Of a stretch of 64,000 nt of DNA, positions 1 through 11,852 are shown in pieces (position 1 is the first letter of the stretch; every line of letters begins with the position of its first letter). The notes under the pieces are model-generated. The model saw only the letters and a program-made list of their open reading frames with translations. It made no database searches and was not told the origin of the DNA. The stretch comes from Rhizophagus irregularis. Taxonomy: Eukaryota > Glomeromycota > Glomeromycetes > Glomerales > Glomeraceae. Made by a program: the position numbers and the translations under genes. The stretch covers positions 852,001 to 916,000 of the forward strand of contig NC_089451.1 of assembly GCF_026210795.1 (NCBI RefSeq), given 5' to 3'.

Positions 1-635
1 TTCATCATATTGATGGTATTGAAAATAATAATATCTTTATAATAATATAATGATAAGAAATATTTTCCAATAATTATATTATTATTCTTTAATAAATTAA
101 ATTCATTTCTATTTTCTTCAGTTAAACATAATTTATTATTAAAATCATCATTTAAAGTAAGTGAAGGTATTTCGTCATCGTCATCGTCATCGTCATAGTC
201 ATCATCATCATTATGATTTTTTTTATTAACGGATAAAAAATATAAATCCAAAGCAGATTTTTCATTCATCATACAACCTATACCAAATTGATAAAAGAAT
301 CCCATTAAACTTGTAAACCAAATAAAATTATTATTATTATTTTTATTATTATTATTATTATCATAATAAAATTTCAAATCTTTCATTAAATCAAAAAATT
401 TTTTTGGATCCTTTTCATTAATTTCAAATTTAAGTTTCATCCATTCAACAAAAAATTTTTCAAAATTATTAAAATCTTCTGTTTTAATAATTTTATTATG
501 AAAATCTTTTAAAATTTTTTTTAAGAAAATTTCATCCTTTGAATTAATAATAATAGTAGTAGTGGTGTGACTGATGTCTTTGGTGGTGGTAGTAATTGAT
601 AGGTCGGTCTTATTATTATTATTGTTATTTGACAT
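1..635 (-). CDS. Sel1-like repeat protein, 5' part (runs off window)
   Basis: An open minus-strand frame runs from ATG at 635-633 to the window edge without a stop, about 211 codons. The protein starts MSNNNNNNKTDLS and has Thr and Asn runs, then a helical stretch with FFYQFGIGCMMNEKSALDLY, which looks like the first Sel1/TPR-like repeat (G-x-G with A-L-D-L-Y). An Asp run (seven or more) follows, and the visible part ends in GKYFLSLYYYKDII. I recall this last motif from glomeromycete Sel1-like proteins. Sel1 repeats are protein-interaction solenoids; no catalytic role is visible. The homopolymer runs are coded by AAT, GAT/GAC and ACC/ACT repeats. The 3' end is missing only because the window starts here. 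Confidence 0.72.
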   Translation of the reverse strand, partial: MSNNNNNNKTDLSITTTTKDISHTTTTIIINSKDEIFLKKILKDFHNKIIKTEDFNNFEKFFVEWMKLKFEINEKDPKKFFDLMKDLKFYYDNNNNNKNNNNNFIWFTSLMGFFYQFGIGCMMNEKSALDLYFLSVNKKNHNDDDDYDDDDDDDEIPSLTLNDDFNNKLCLTEENRNEFNLLKNNNIIIGKYFLSLYYYKDIIIFNTINMM

Positions 636-1790
636 TGTGATTATTTATTTATTTATTAGTTTATGTTTACGACGTTTTCTGTTTTTTTTTAAAAAAAAAA
701 AACAACGAAAGAGTATTTTTTTTAAAAAAAAGGAAAAAAAAATTATTTCTTCATTTAAAAAGATATTATAATGAAAAATGGAATTTCCTAATTAAGAAAA
801 CTGAAAGTGAAAGAGTGACAATTGTTTACGGAACAAATATTCCACAACTCCACAAATTGTTCGTCGAATAAAAATTTCGAACGATTGTACCTTGTTTATT
901 TGTGGCGCAGTTACTTAAGAGTTTATTTTATACTTGTTAAAAAAGGAAGGAATTTATCGTACTTTAATGTAAATCAAAATTAACGTCTATTTTTTTTTTG
1001 GTTAAAATTAAATATAATTATAAAGTTACCTTAATCTTAATACTTACGGGACGGCAATTACCAAAGTTATTAAACTTTGATAATTACCCGGACATATTGA
1101 CGATCACATTTGTAATCATTTGTAATAATTACCAATAAACGATCATTCATGATTAAACAAAGCACCTTCAATGACAACAATATATACTGTACCAATTTAC
1201 GTTTTACTATAAATAATACAAAGTTTATTTAAAGGTAACACAGTTTTTTTAATTGCGCTACCGAGAGTATACTTTATTGAATTTCTTTGTTAAAGGTTCG
1301 GTCTAAGCAATATTATGTATTTAACATGATATACAATATGAATTCTCTTTTATTTACGAAGATTTCTTAATTATAAAAATCCTCAGCTGATTTTCGAGAG
1401 TGTATATTGACAAACAAAAGGTAAAATGTCTATCGATGCACCGTTCGGATACCGACTTATTCTAAAGAAAAACAATGATTAATAGTGATAAATTGTTACC
1501 GATTAGTTAACTAATTCAGCATTAAATATTTGGTTATCTGATGTGAAAAATGCCAGTTAACTGAGCCGCGAAAATTAAATGTTTTAGCTAGCCTGGCTGC
1601 TGATATTATTATTTATTTCACATTTTATATCAATAAATAAAAGTAATTTTGAAAGAATTACCACCAATCCTGTATTTTTTCTGCAAATAAAATTTTTTTC
1701 ACTCTTGTCCTAACATACGCTAGTTTGCACCAATAAAATTTCGCAAAAAAATATTATAAAAGCCGAAGTTTCCAGTCACGTTACTCTGTC
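636..1790. other. Intergenic AT-rich spacer
   Basis: No supported gene. The first 150 bases are the A/T-run leader of the Sel1-like gene. A TATA-like tataaaag at about 1757 lies just before the Crinkler relic and may be its old promoter. Confidence 0.5.
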
Positions 1791-1794
1791 TTAT

Positions 1795-2160
1795 CAAAGG
1801 AGCGGCGAGCCTATTAGTGAGCTCAAAAAGCTATTAAAGCTGAGAAACAAAAAGAGTTCGACAATTTTCTTGCAGACAGGCTCAAGTTATGGAAGGTAGA
1901 TGATCTCTTGAGCAATCTCACATAACAAGACCAGCCTACTTCATGGAATGTACGCAAGCCAATGAAGGAAACTGTCATTAAGCTGTCGAAGCCTCTATTT
2001 GTTGCGTACGAAGGTGCGGGTATGAAAGACGGTGAGACGATTAGTTGAGACATGGCGAAGAAGGTCCTTGGCCATATTATCTCGTTGTCGGAGGAGTCAC
2101 AAAAGGCGGATTCAGCTACTAGCGTAGATAAAAGAGAGGGAAATAAAAAGGGTGAGGTCA
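1795..2160 (+). pseudogene. Crinkler-type relic: N-terminal header plus nuclease-tail fragment
   Basis: The plus strand at about 1825-1925 reads AIKAEKQKEFDNF and DRLKLWKV, the pattern of the Crinkler (CRN) N-terminal ubiquitin-like header (K-A-I-K then L-x-L-W-K-V). From about 1940 the sequence matches the tail of the relic at 13.7-14.5 kb (FMECT, then KKVLGHII), which belongs to a PD-(D/E)XK-type family. CRN proteins of this class are predicted secreted or nuclear effectors. The copy is clearly broken at several places and much shorter than a working gene (usually 300-700 aa), so it is treated as a fossil. Joining of the header with this tail could be original or a later rearrangement. Confidence 0.55.
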
Positions 2161-2395
2161 TTGAACAATCTTGGGAAAAATCAGATACTGTATATACAGT
2201 AGGTCGTAGGTTTAGTATAGAAATTCGTCATGTATTACGGTTAAGGTCCCGAAACATTGTATTTATTTTATTTCGCACTTCTAATCTGCACGCATCCCAA
2301 GTTTGTATTTATCTTTATCCGTATTAATAAAAAATTTATTTTTACGAAAACACGCACACACGTTTAAATTCAAAAGTAAAACTTAAAGCTTTTTA

Positions 2396-2659
2396 TTATA
2401 TCTTTGCATGATAAAGGAGCCAGCGTAGTGGATGTTTCAAGGAGGAATTTGCCGCCTCGCTAAACGAGAACAATTCCTTCCTAATAATGCTACTGCAATT
2501 ACTCGCAAAACTAACTACTCTTTCCCCCTCTTTCTCAATCCATGATATGATTTTATGATTTTTATCCATTGAAGTCTTCCTTGGAGTCCTTTGATGTCGA
2601 TAGAAACTGGCCAATGTGTCAGGACTAAGTCCGATCTCATCAGATAATATATTATACAT
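2396..2659 (-). pseudogene. Fragment with helix-turn-helix-like motif
   Basis: The minus-strand ORF contains ILSDEIGLSPDTLASFYRH followed by PRKTSMDK and IISWIE. The spacing (E-x-G-L-S-x-x-T-L-x-x-F, basic turn, then I-x-x-W-I) resembles a Cro/C1-like helix-turn-helix with its following helix. A related sequence with the same 3' flank occurs at about 27.67-28.07 kb, also on minus (IGGATIKSFYYG then KLISKWLDS). Both end near an AAGCTTTTTATTATAT-like stretch, so they are two copies of one family. The 5' part is not recognisable. Function unknown; a DNA-binding role is only suggested by the motif. Confidence 0.35.
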
Positions 2660-2699
2660 TTGTGAAGGAGACGCTTATCTTTTTTTCTTCTTTGGTCGT

Positions 2700-3050
2700 G
2701 AATTCGACCGAATACATTACAATCTCTTTACTGTACTCGGAACGTTGACCTGCGAACACACGACTTGTAAAAAAAAATCGATTTGATCCGGCTAGAAATA
2801 GGTGCAGAACAATAGGCGTCGCATTAAATCATGTGAATTAGATTTACCTTGAGAAATTGTCATTCCTCCATTCATTGTTCATTATTTATCACCAGGATCG
2901 TTCTTTCAAGTTCATTATTGAACCGATGTTTACGAAAAAAGGATAGTGCTCCTTCTAGGACTGCGTATGTAATAAATATCATGTTTTACGTGATAAAAAA
3001 AAAATATTTGTTTTATTGTTTTTATTGTAACTTATAAAAAGTTTTTTAAA
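2700..3050. other. Spacer, nothing recognised
   Basis: Short AT-rich stretch. The plus-strand ORF here has a TTG start and no family pattern, so it is not called. Confidence 0.4.
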
Positions 3051-3059
3051 ATTTTTATT

Positions 3060-4260
3060 TAATTAGATCATTATTTTCTTTTAAAAATAAGAGATCATGA
3101 ATAGTATTAGGACTTAAACGGTTTCTTTTATCAGTAATAATATTACCTGTATCTGAAAAACCGTTCAGATGACATTTCTTTCACAGTTTCAGTTTCACTT
3201 ATTATGATATTGAGGATGATTTATAGGTAGCAGGAAGTGTAGGTATAGTGAAATTTCTGTATCTACTGGGGATTTATTAGATTGTTGCAAAGACATATTT
3301 TAATTGAAAAAATTTATAAAAATAGAATTATTGTAAGGAGGAGTGTAGTTGGAGATAAAGATTGCAATATAGAAGTTTCTAATAATTCAATTTATTGTTT
3401 TGTTTTGTATCTTCAATTGGTTCGTTGAAATATTTAAATCTAGGATTTAAAAAACTAGTAATACAATCTATAATAAATGAGGAATTTCTCTTTAAGTATT
3501 CTTTCAAACAATGTAAAGTAGGATGCCATAATAAGAGAGTTGGATATGTGCTACCTGAGGCCGAAGTAAGATTTGTTGCATCTTATCATGCGTGTGACCT
3601 TATCTATTTCTAATGTGTAACTCATTTTCATTATCCCATGTCTGTAAGGCCTTATTCAATGGTTTCTTAAATATTCCATGTCTTTTGGAAAATCCATGTT
3701 ACTCAACGTAACTTGTGCATCATATGCACTTTGATTCTTAACACTATGAGAATAATCATTAGAGCTTAGTCTGAAGTCCCGAAATTTGTTTGAATTCGTC
3801 AGCTTTCATCTTAACAAACTCTAATCGTAATTCTATTTTCTTTTTAACTTCCTGACGATTTCCGTATTCATATTCATCACTCTACTTGCGAAAGTCATTA
3901 TAATCTAATTTCTTTGATAATTTAATAATAATCTTCCAACAAAATCTCTACATTTTCTATTAACTTCTTTCTCTCGTTCAGCTTTAACGAATTTCAATTT
4001 CAATTCATTGTATTTTACCTTCAATTCATTGTTTTCCTGATTCAAATTCTTAATTTCTTCTTCTACTTCTATAAGATTAAGTTTATTCTAACCTTAATAT
4101 ATATATATATATATAAAGCAAAACATAGTTTTTAGTTACATAATACATTATATACAGCGGTTTAGATGTTAAAATTCAATGTTGCTTTATTACCTTCCTC
4201 TTTTTTTTCTACACGTTTCTTTTCTCTCTTTTGTCTTCTTTTTTCTCTTCTACTGGTCAT
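3060..4260 (-). pseudogene. hAT-type DNA transposase remnant, with an upstream basic coiled-coil reading
   Basis: On the minus strand about 3190-3080 reads FSDTGNIITDKRNRLSPNT then IHDLLFLK, the classic C-terminal dimerisation region of hAT transposases. Upstream, about 3520-3420 reads SFLNPRFKYF, matching the L-D-P-R-F-K segment before it. The DDE core cannot be followed in one frame; frameshifts and stops separate the pieces. At the 5' side ATG (4260-4258) opens a basic reading MTSRREKRRQKREKK. A GTAATA donor and a TTATAG acceptor join it in frame to a coiled coil (NLNQENNELKVKYNELKLKF). Whether the coiled coil belongs to the transposon or to a separate dead gene is unclear. No terminal repeats were found. 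Confidence 0.6.
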
Positions 4261-4920
4261 TTTATAGATTTGAAAAATCTACTTGTTAAAAAAAGAGTAC
4301 AACGGTTTTGATTTCTTTAATGAAAAAAATAAATGTAAAATGGGTTTTTTTTTTATAAAGAAATATAAGAAATAAAGGTTTCAATAATGAATGATGAGAA
4401 ATATTGTATATATAAAATCATAAAATAATAAAATATCCATAAGAAAAAAGATTACTATTAATTAGTATAATAGTGTAATTGATGATGACATGATGTACTT
4501 TGGACTAACGTTTAAATGCATTTAAAATTTTCGAGAGAGAATGAATTATATTTTATCGCTCTTAATGGGTTCCTATAGCTTATGGATAACTTCACTCCTA
4601 AGTAAAACATAATTAATTTTGCCAATAATTTAAGAAAAATCCACGCGAGTTTTTATTGATTAAAAGTTCGACTGTATATGTGAAGCAACAACGGATCTAT
4701 GGGCTTTTCTCATTTATACACTGTATTTCGGTGACAAACTTTATCAACGCTAATACAGTTGAAAGGAAATTCTGATTCGAAATATAGTCCTGTGGAAATG
4801 ATATCATGCCTATCTACCGAAAAAAAAATATTAAGATCCGGGCTTGGTGCTTATACCTAAAGACAAACAATTCAATATCCCCATGTTTAAGTAATGAAAT
4901 TATTTTTTTCGTAAATGCTT
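4261..4920. other. AT-rich spacer
   Basis: No gene, RNA or repeat with clear boundaries seen. Confidence 0.4.
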
Positions 4921-4924
4921 GGCC

Positions 4925-6443
4925 TTAGGCATTTAGCAAAAAAAAGTAGATTCGATTTTTATTAATAATAATACATATGTCGTCAGAGGAAGCGACATGA
5001 TGCAGCGAGTAAATCCTATAAAGTATGTAGTTCACATAAACATTTATATGCTGAAATCTATCTAATATATCCTTCGCGGTATTACTCTCTGCTGAAGAAA
5101 TACATTGACATTCTATCAACTTCTTCTCGTTCGTGGCGCAGTTCGTTTCAAAGACCTTGCGACATCTCACTAAGATATAAACTGGATGCGGATCGAAAGA
5201 TGACAGGTATTTATAAAAATCGGACAGTTATAAAGTGCATTCCCACATTTGAGTCTTCTCCATAATAATCTCCTGCACCGGTTATTCTGTTGAAGTATTT
5301 TCTTTACGAACAGAATTACATAGAGGGCAGAGTGCTGAACTATTAAGATAAATCCATCACTGTATAAACTACTCCCAAAAGATAGACAGGGAAACCGTTC
5401 TAACACCAACCTGATTACATGTTTTGATTTTACCTGACGATCCAGAGGAAAAGCGAAAAGTTGGAAATTGTTAGATTTACTAACCTCAGCTAGTATGGCT
5501 TGCGCGTCCGATTCATTAATCTGGTTTGTTTCCGAATTGGAAGGATTATCCTCGTTTTGCTCTTCGGGATCATCAGTGAAATCCAAATTGGACTTTACAG
5601 TGAAGTGATCTATAACCTTTTGGATTTCATCATTAGTAAACTTTGATATTTCATTCACACTATATGACCTGATACCTACCTTTCAAACAATTTGTAGAAC
5701 TTCACGGCCATCTAAGTTTTTTTACGCAAATTATCTCTTGATACATCCGGGAGTGGCGTTCCCGATATCTTGAGATCTTTTCTTACATGTTAAGTTGCTT
5801 CACAACTTCGTCATATATTAAGCTTCTCGCCTTCTTTTCGCCAATTTTGTTTTTATCGTTCAAGGCCTTCTCCTGAAATATAAAATTTCTTCCGTAGTGA
5901 TACCAACATAATATTTCTTCTTGATTTGCTTTCAATGTGCACTCTTCCGCGATAAGGGCTTTGTCACATAACTGAGCCAAACGCTGAGATATACTGCCTC
6001 CGGAATCCGTATGCATCAATAGTGTCAGGTTTCCGGACCGCGCGGTCTCTGAAATTTTAGTCTCATGATTTACTTTGGTAGGCAAAGACATTTCTTGAAT
6101 CAATCCCTGTTCATTTTTTCATTCATGGCAAGTTGTAGACGCATAAATCTGCGAAATCGAAGCTGTATCTTGATTAGTCTTATCATTTCCCGATTCCTTT
6201 ATCTTATCTCTTCTTCTTTACAGCTGCCCAATCAAGAAAATTTCCACTTCCTCATCCGGACGCTTCGCGTGACTTGGTATTTGTGTTAATGAGCGTGAAA
6301 GTTCAGCATTCTCAGCCTCGATCTCAGCAACTTATCTCTAAGTTCGAAAATTTCAGATTCTACTTCCTAAACTCTGCAATCTCAGCTAGGAGTTTATTAT
6401 TTAATTCTCTCAATGAATCCATTATAAGTTGAGCGTTTGACAT
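4925..6443 (-). pseudogene. Decayed member of the coiled-coil / 'IIDHF' module family
   Basis: ATG at 6443-6441 opens MSNAQLIMDSLRELNNKLLA, a coiled-coil start. Later minus-strand ORFs carry SISQRLAQL, KANQEEILCWYHYGRNF and GEKKARSLIYDEVVKQLN (6103-5783), then NDEIQKVIDHFT and an acidic Ser/Asn linker (5658-5170). The same modules in the same order occur at 59.34-60.11 kb and 61.55-62.84 kb on plus, where they are intact. I recall this family as abundant in Rhizophagus, but its function is unknown. Here the frame is lost between the modules and in the C-terminal zinc part (about 5400-5200), so this is a pseudogene. The piece at 4925-5170 may be its degraded 3' end. Confidence 0.6.
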
Positions 6444-6449
6444 TGTTTT

Positions 6450-8110
6450 ATACAGGTAGGAATAACTCAAAAGGTCGTCAGTATCAGTATAAAACGGGAC
6501 AAAATGTCACGATCGGAATTACTGATTTATTATATAAAAAATAATTACAAGATTCGGTAATAAATAAACTTGTTACAAATGAAATGGTGTTTCTATACTA
6601 ATGCCTGCCAGTGTTTCGTTCATCTAAGCTATCTATCTATATACTGACACAATATCCCAACATTGACTTTCAGTTGTCCCATCGATAATCTGTATAGATA
6701 GAAATAAGATAAAAATCGTCAATTATATAAGAGAAGCAAGCAACCAGAAATAAAGTAACCTCATAAACCTTAGTAAAGATCTCGCTGAAAATTTATGTTG
6801 TTAGCACTTCCTTGTTGTTTAATAAGGCCTTCAGAAAAACTGTACGAATAATGGTCATTAGTTTGAAATCGTTTTCTTGTAAATGTTCCGAAAAAAAATA
6901 TATTCATTCCTCGTCCAAAATTTCAATAATTTCTTCGTCAAGGATTCTTTCAAACTGCAATACGTTCTTGTCAAACACGGAGAAAATAATATTACGGCTG
7001 GGTAGTCCGAGTAAAAAAAAACCGCAGAGTAATGCGCTATTACTTTTTAAAATCGTTTTGTTTCACACACGGCAAATTAGTCAGATACGGAACCAGATCG
7101 ACGAAAATTTTATATAAATATGCTCTAATGAAAAAAAATTTTGTATAAATGCTCACGTATGACGCATAACTCAAAGTGAATACACGTCTTTTTTTTTTAT
7201 ATATATATATAACGTCCCTAAACCTTAAAAAATTTTTTCTAAGAACTCGCTCACTTACACCCGTAGATACATCATGGTTGGCTGTTTTATTCTAGGTAGC
7301 GGTGTTACATTCAACTTTGAAATCGGCAATGACTTACAGAATTAAAGAAGGCCATTTTGGAAGTTCCTTTGAAAGTATTGGGGTAAAAAACGAAAAAAAA
7401 TAAAGCAAATAACGAAAAGTATGAAAAATTTCTGGAAAATCATCGTGTAGATCTCGACATTAAAATTTTATTTATTTTTAAAATTGAGACAATGACGAGC
7501 ACAATGACAGGAAAAAAGAATATTTAAAAGGGTGAAAAGGTTGCATAATGATTTATGAGAAATGATCGATCACGTGAGTTTCTGTCCTCTCACGTGACGT
7601 CATCCAATGAAATCGCAAATCTGAGTTTATCTTTTTTTTCTTACTTCCTAGTTAATTCAACATTCATAGAATCTCCTCCAAAATATACATAATAGTCCAA
7701 CCATCATCGACCGCCACCACTGGTAACTGGTATGTGTCTCCCAATGGTTTACCTCTCGAACAAGAAATTCGCAGATCTTTTATTAATCTGATGTCTTTCT
7801 CACGTTAGAGCAGGTCCTTCGCGAGGTATTACACGTCTTTTTTCCCGTAACCAGCTCAATTTTTTCATCTACATTTCTCTCCGAACTCTCGAAAAAAAAA
7901 ATTATTTTCAATTATCTCATAACCATAACAAAACCTCCTGAAATTCATATGAACAAACTCTCGAATTTCGCAAACCTCTCAAAATCCTCGCAACTCTCGC
8001 AACCTTGCAAACCTCTACAATCCTCACAATCCTCATAACAAATTCATGAACCTCAAAACTTCCTCAAACTTAACTAAAGAAATTATTACTTACACTTCCG
8101 GAAAGAATTC
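6450..8110. other. Spacer, no supported gene
   Basis: Contains a plus-strand ORF at 6812-7117 with no family pattern and poor codon structure, (TA)n at about 7200-7213, and inverted CACGTGA words near 7572-7600. Nothing else is supported. Confidence 0.4.
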
Positions 8111-8113
8111 AGT

Positions 8114-9765
8114 ATGATATCAATTTATACAAATTATAGAATTTTGGATTTCTATAAAGATCTGTATAAAGAAAAGCTTGATGATGGGGAAGTTATTTTC
8201 AAGAGAGAATTTCATCTTTATCTATTTAACATCTATCTGTTGCTTTTTCGTCTCATCTCAGAAATACTAGTCTTAGGATTAAGATGCAGCCAAGCTTGCT
8301 AATGATACGACTAAAGCTTATTTAAGATATTAAAAGTTGGAATATAACAATCTCACAAAATCTCGTCCTATTTTCCCCCGTAATTTGCCAAACCAACTTA
8401 GTCGCAGTCATCAATCTTCTTACCATTATGGCCTTACGTTCATCATTTATTATGTTATACTTGTTATGATAATAATAGTATTCATTTTATTCATAAACTT
8501 TTTAGTTGCACCTGAACCTGATGAAATATTCAAAGATCTCCTCAAAAGCAAAAAACACGGTCAATTTCTTGAAACGTACATAAAAAATAATGATCCATTG
8601 CTGTTATTCGATTCACCAATAACACTTAAAACACCTGTACCTGCCACTTCAAGTAAAAAATGTCCCTCACTATTATTATACAAACTTCTCGGAAATAATA
8701 AAAACCAATTGCCCGAATTTCAGCTATCCAGTCCGCGATTGCCAAAGCAAAGAATAATTTATTGATTTTTAGGAACGTCTGGATGTGGAAAACGAGGACT
8801 TGTTATGAATTACTATGCGAGAACTGGGGGCTTTATTTTGTTGCAACAAGAAAAGGAAATGGAGGTTCAGTGACATTATTGAGACAATCGAAACTCTCCT
8901 TAGTGAGAAATTAACACAAAATCTTGAAAATATTGTGTGTTGTGCAATTTTTTCTCGACTTCTTATATTATGGCATTGTATGGACAGTGCATCAGAATTC
9001 AATAAACAACGTTGGCTCCTAATACAAACTTAACAAAAGATCTTTATGAATATGATGATGAAATATTTCTTGAACTTATGTTGCGACTCAATACTTGCAC
9101 ACTATTGTCTGTAATGACTTGCATTGGTAAATTATACCAAAAAATCCAACAAAAATCAAGCGACAAAAAGAAGTTTATAATTATCCTTGATGAGACGCAT
9201 GCTTTTGAAGATACATTAAGTGGAAAATTCAAATCACGAAGAAATAATATAAACGATCACTATTGTCTCCCGTAGTTCAGTCTTTTAGAGAACCAACAGC
9301 ATCAATGAAAAATCACTGTATCACCTGAGAAACGTCCAACATTTTATTTCCCGGATGATCGTTGTGGTCCTGATCTAATTTTCTTTGTTAGATTTGAGCA
9401 AGTTGAGGTTCCGGTTTTTGTTCAAGTGAAATTGCGTTATTCGGTTAAAACAATTGCAGGAGCTCTCAGCACGATCGATCCAAAAATGTTTTACAAAGCT
9501 AAGAATGGAAAAATTTTTCAAGAAGAATTAAATACGCCTATAATCAATAAGATAATACAAGTTTACGTTACAAATAATGAACCATATGATCTAAGGAATA
9601 GATCAAACCAGCAACAGGTCCTGGGATTATTGATTATAAAAATGCATCGACTGTCTTTCAAGAAGATCATCTACGATTTTTTTATGCGCTTAAAAATATA
9701 ACTAAGAGAAACAAAGTAGATGAAGAGGGGGAAGATAGTAAACCAGGAAAAAAGCGCGAGTGTTA
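8114..9765 (+). pseudogene. Crinkler (CRN) P-loop ATPase/nuclease gene, broken
   Basis: In different plus-strand frames the region shows, in order: a header remainder (EIFKDLLKSKKHGQFLETYI), a P-loop FLGTSGCGK near 8770-8795, an ATPase body with LILWHCMDSASEFNKQRWL and FIIILDETHAFE (Walker-B-like ILDE), and a C-terminal restriction-nuclease-like part, FVQVKLRY with ALSTIDPKMFY (9410-9500). The order header, STAND-like ATPase, PD-(D/E)XK is that of the glomeromycete CRN family, usually 600-750 aa. The copy keeps most of the length but has several breaks, and the middle of the ATPase C-lobe is missing. CRNs are regarded as effector or inter-organism conflict proteins. Treated as a fossil. Confidence 0.72.
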
Positions 9766-10440
9766 ATTATTATCAGTAAAAATTATTTTTGTTTATGTAG
9801 CTTGATGACATTAATCATAAATAAAAAAATAATGATACATTATATTTTCGTGCTTTTTATTATAAACATGAATTTTATTATTTCAAAGTTCAAACATGAT
9901 TTGTAGTCAATTTTTTCTAAAAGAATAAAAGCCAAAAATCTTTCATGGTAAAGTAGAAGCAAATATATGGCATGCTTGCGGATCCTAGAAGATTAATTGC
10001 GAGCCCGTAACGCCATAATATTTCTTGGAAATTATTCCACCTATTACCCATATCTACAAAGTCTATATAAAGGATTAAGTTCCGGTCACGCGGAACGAAA
10101 ATCGTTTTTTTTAAAAGAAATAATTCTCGAATAAGCTGATCAGAAATAATGTCTCGACATAGAGGGTAGATTCTTTTGTTTCTTTTTATTTCTTTAATAT
10201 TTGCTAATTCAAGAGAACTTTTTCGAAACAAGACCTGTATTATAATTCCGAAGTTAGTAAGAGATAAAAATAAAATAGTCCCGCAGGAGTCACTTTTGCC
10301 ATTATACTTCATTTTCATAATATACCACTCTGCGCTGTAATCGAAAGATTCATTTCTCAGTGCATTATAGCAGTATGTAATAATTTTATCGTTGTCACAC
10401 TGTCACATAATAGATGCAACCGTGAAGAATCTTCACGAAC
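9766..10440 (-). other. Spacer with an unassigned minus ORF (9917-10318)
   Basis: A 133-aa minus-strand ORF contains VPRDRNLILYIDFVDMGNRW. I do not recognise a family. It may be a fragment of a retroelement or chance. A 17-bp palindrome, CGTGAAGAATCTTCACG, lies at 10421-10437. Confidence 0.25.
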
Positions 10441-10840
10441 AAAAATTACGTTAGTATTCGGGTCAAAATTTGCGGTCTCATCTTCTGATGAAGAAGAAAT
10501 AAAAGAAGGTAAAAAGCGGGTTATAGGTAAACAAGGTGATCAGGAGTGAAGCAGAAGAAGAGAGTGACAGTGAAGGGTGGACAGTAATAAGTATTAACAA
10601 AAAAAGGGGTGGAGTTATGGAAAAGGTAAAGGAGGTAGACGTAGGCATATTAACAAGTAGTTTCACTTTTTGTACTTTAATAATAATTATGTCAAATGTA
10701 GTTTAGTATTTAAAGTTGACCGAGCGGTAGGCCGAAGCGCCCGGAATGTATTTCTTTTGTTTAATCTGTAAATTGTTCTCTGTTCCCAATTTGCTTAATA
10801 AAGAGATGCGCTTACGCGAGTTGTAAAAAAAAAAAAATTT
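10440..10840 (+). mobile_element. PolyA-tailed retroposon 3' end (LINE-like)
   Basis: The segment ends with AATAAAGAGATGCG, GCGAGTTG and then an A13 run at about 10827-10839, the form of a reverse-transcribed 3' end. The upstream part has an acidic/basic coding remnant (SSDEEEIKEGKKRV). A matching target-site duplication was not found, so the 5' end is uncertain. The related AATAAAGATGCG tail occurs on minus at about 23.72 kb. Confidence 0.45.
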
Positions 10841-11136
10841 AATGTGAAGGAATTTTTAATGACATTTTGCAAAAAAACTAACACGTTTAATATTTAACGT
10901 GTTTAAAATTAACTGTCTGAGGCTGTGTAACATGATTCCCATGGAATTTGCAGAAATTTATCCCAAATTTTACATTAGTAATACTGTACAATTCCGCGTA
11001 ACGGTAAAATAACCCCCATCCCTGGACTGGTAAGATTCCCAATTTTTGCTGGGTGCAAAATTTCCTTTTTTGGATTTGTGTAATATCACAATAAGAATGC
11101 GCTATTTCATCGTCCATAATTTTATACTTTATTTAC
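10841..11136 (-). other. Unassigned minus ORF (10887-11117)
   Basis: The 76-aa reading MDDEIAHSYCDITQIQKRKF is not recognised. It abuts the target site of the next retroposon. Could be a fragment of an older element. Confidence 0.2.
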
Positions 11137-11504
11137 TCTTTCTTTTTGGTTTAGAAATCAGTATTTTACAATTATTTTTTATTTTTCAATTACAAATTTG
11201 TTTAACATCATACTACATATGACAGTATTTACATGTAGAGCCTTTAGGAGTTTAGGCTAAAGAAAAATACGATCTTTTTAATAAAGATGTATTTTTTATA
11301 TCGCTTATATTTCGTTTGACCTGGTTTATCGGGGACATTTCAATTTATTGATTTGCTCTAATATTTAGTTTAGTATTATTGTTTAGTTTTTTTAACTGTA
11401 ACTTATAAATCAAACCAAAGGCATATATGTAATTTCCAAATTTCCAAAGTTTTAATAAATTATCGTTAACCAGTAAAAAAAAAAAAAATTTTATACTTTA
11501 TTTA
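11120..11504 (+). mobile_element. Short polyA retroposon with 17-bp target-site duplication
   Basis: TTTTATACTTTATTTAC is present at 11120-11136 and again at 11488-11504. Between them a 351-bp insert (11137-11487) ends in AATAAATTATCG, CCAGT and an A13 run. A polyA tail and a long direct target duplication indicate target-primed reverse transcription. The insert codes for nothing recognisable, so it is a SINE or a 5'-truncated LINE end. Confidence 0.65.
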
Positions 11505-11660
11505 CAAGATTCTAATAAAATATATATCATACAGTAGTAATAAAGCAAATAATAGAAATTTATTTTGAATATTTTGTAAATTTCTTTCTTCTCCTTCATT
11601 TAGTTGTTTTAATCTATAAAAATGAATTATTAAAGTGATTGTTAATGCAAATTATCAACA
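11488..11660 (-). pseudogene. Relic of a kinase-gene 3' region
   Basis: The stretch aligns with the 3' flanks of the minus-strand kinases at 17.82-17.99 and 21.36-21.54 kb, including the last-exon word TTAGTTGTTTT (minus: AAAACAACTAA). No kinase domain remains. It was the target of the retroposon just upstream. Evidence for a fourth, lost kinase copy. Confidence 0.55.
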
Positions 11661-11704
11661 GTCGATTAAATTACCGACATCAAATAATATAATTATTAAA
11701 AATT

Positions 11705-11762
11705 TTTATCTCTAATCCTAATCCATACCCTAATCTTAATCTAATCTAACCCTAATCCAGGG
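11705..11762. repeat. Degenerate CCTAA-type repeats
   Basis: About eight imperfect words of the type CCTAATC / ACCCTAATC lie in tandem. They resemble degenerate telomere-like repeats (TTAGGG on minus) but are too irregular to be certain. Confidence 0.35.
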
Positions 11763-11852
11763 ACGATGATTTTTTGTGTTTCACAGAATTTCACAGAAAC
11801 CACAGAATAGGGCTATGATTTAGGATACGCAATGCAATCATAATAATACTAG

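Noticed and set aside
574-771. Plus-strand ORF of 65 codons
   Set aside because: Antisense to the Sel1-like gene start and made of its leader's homopolymers.
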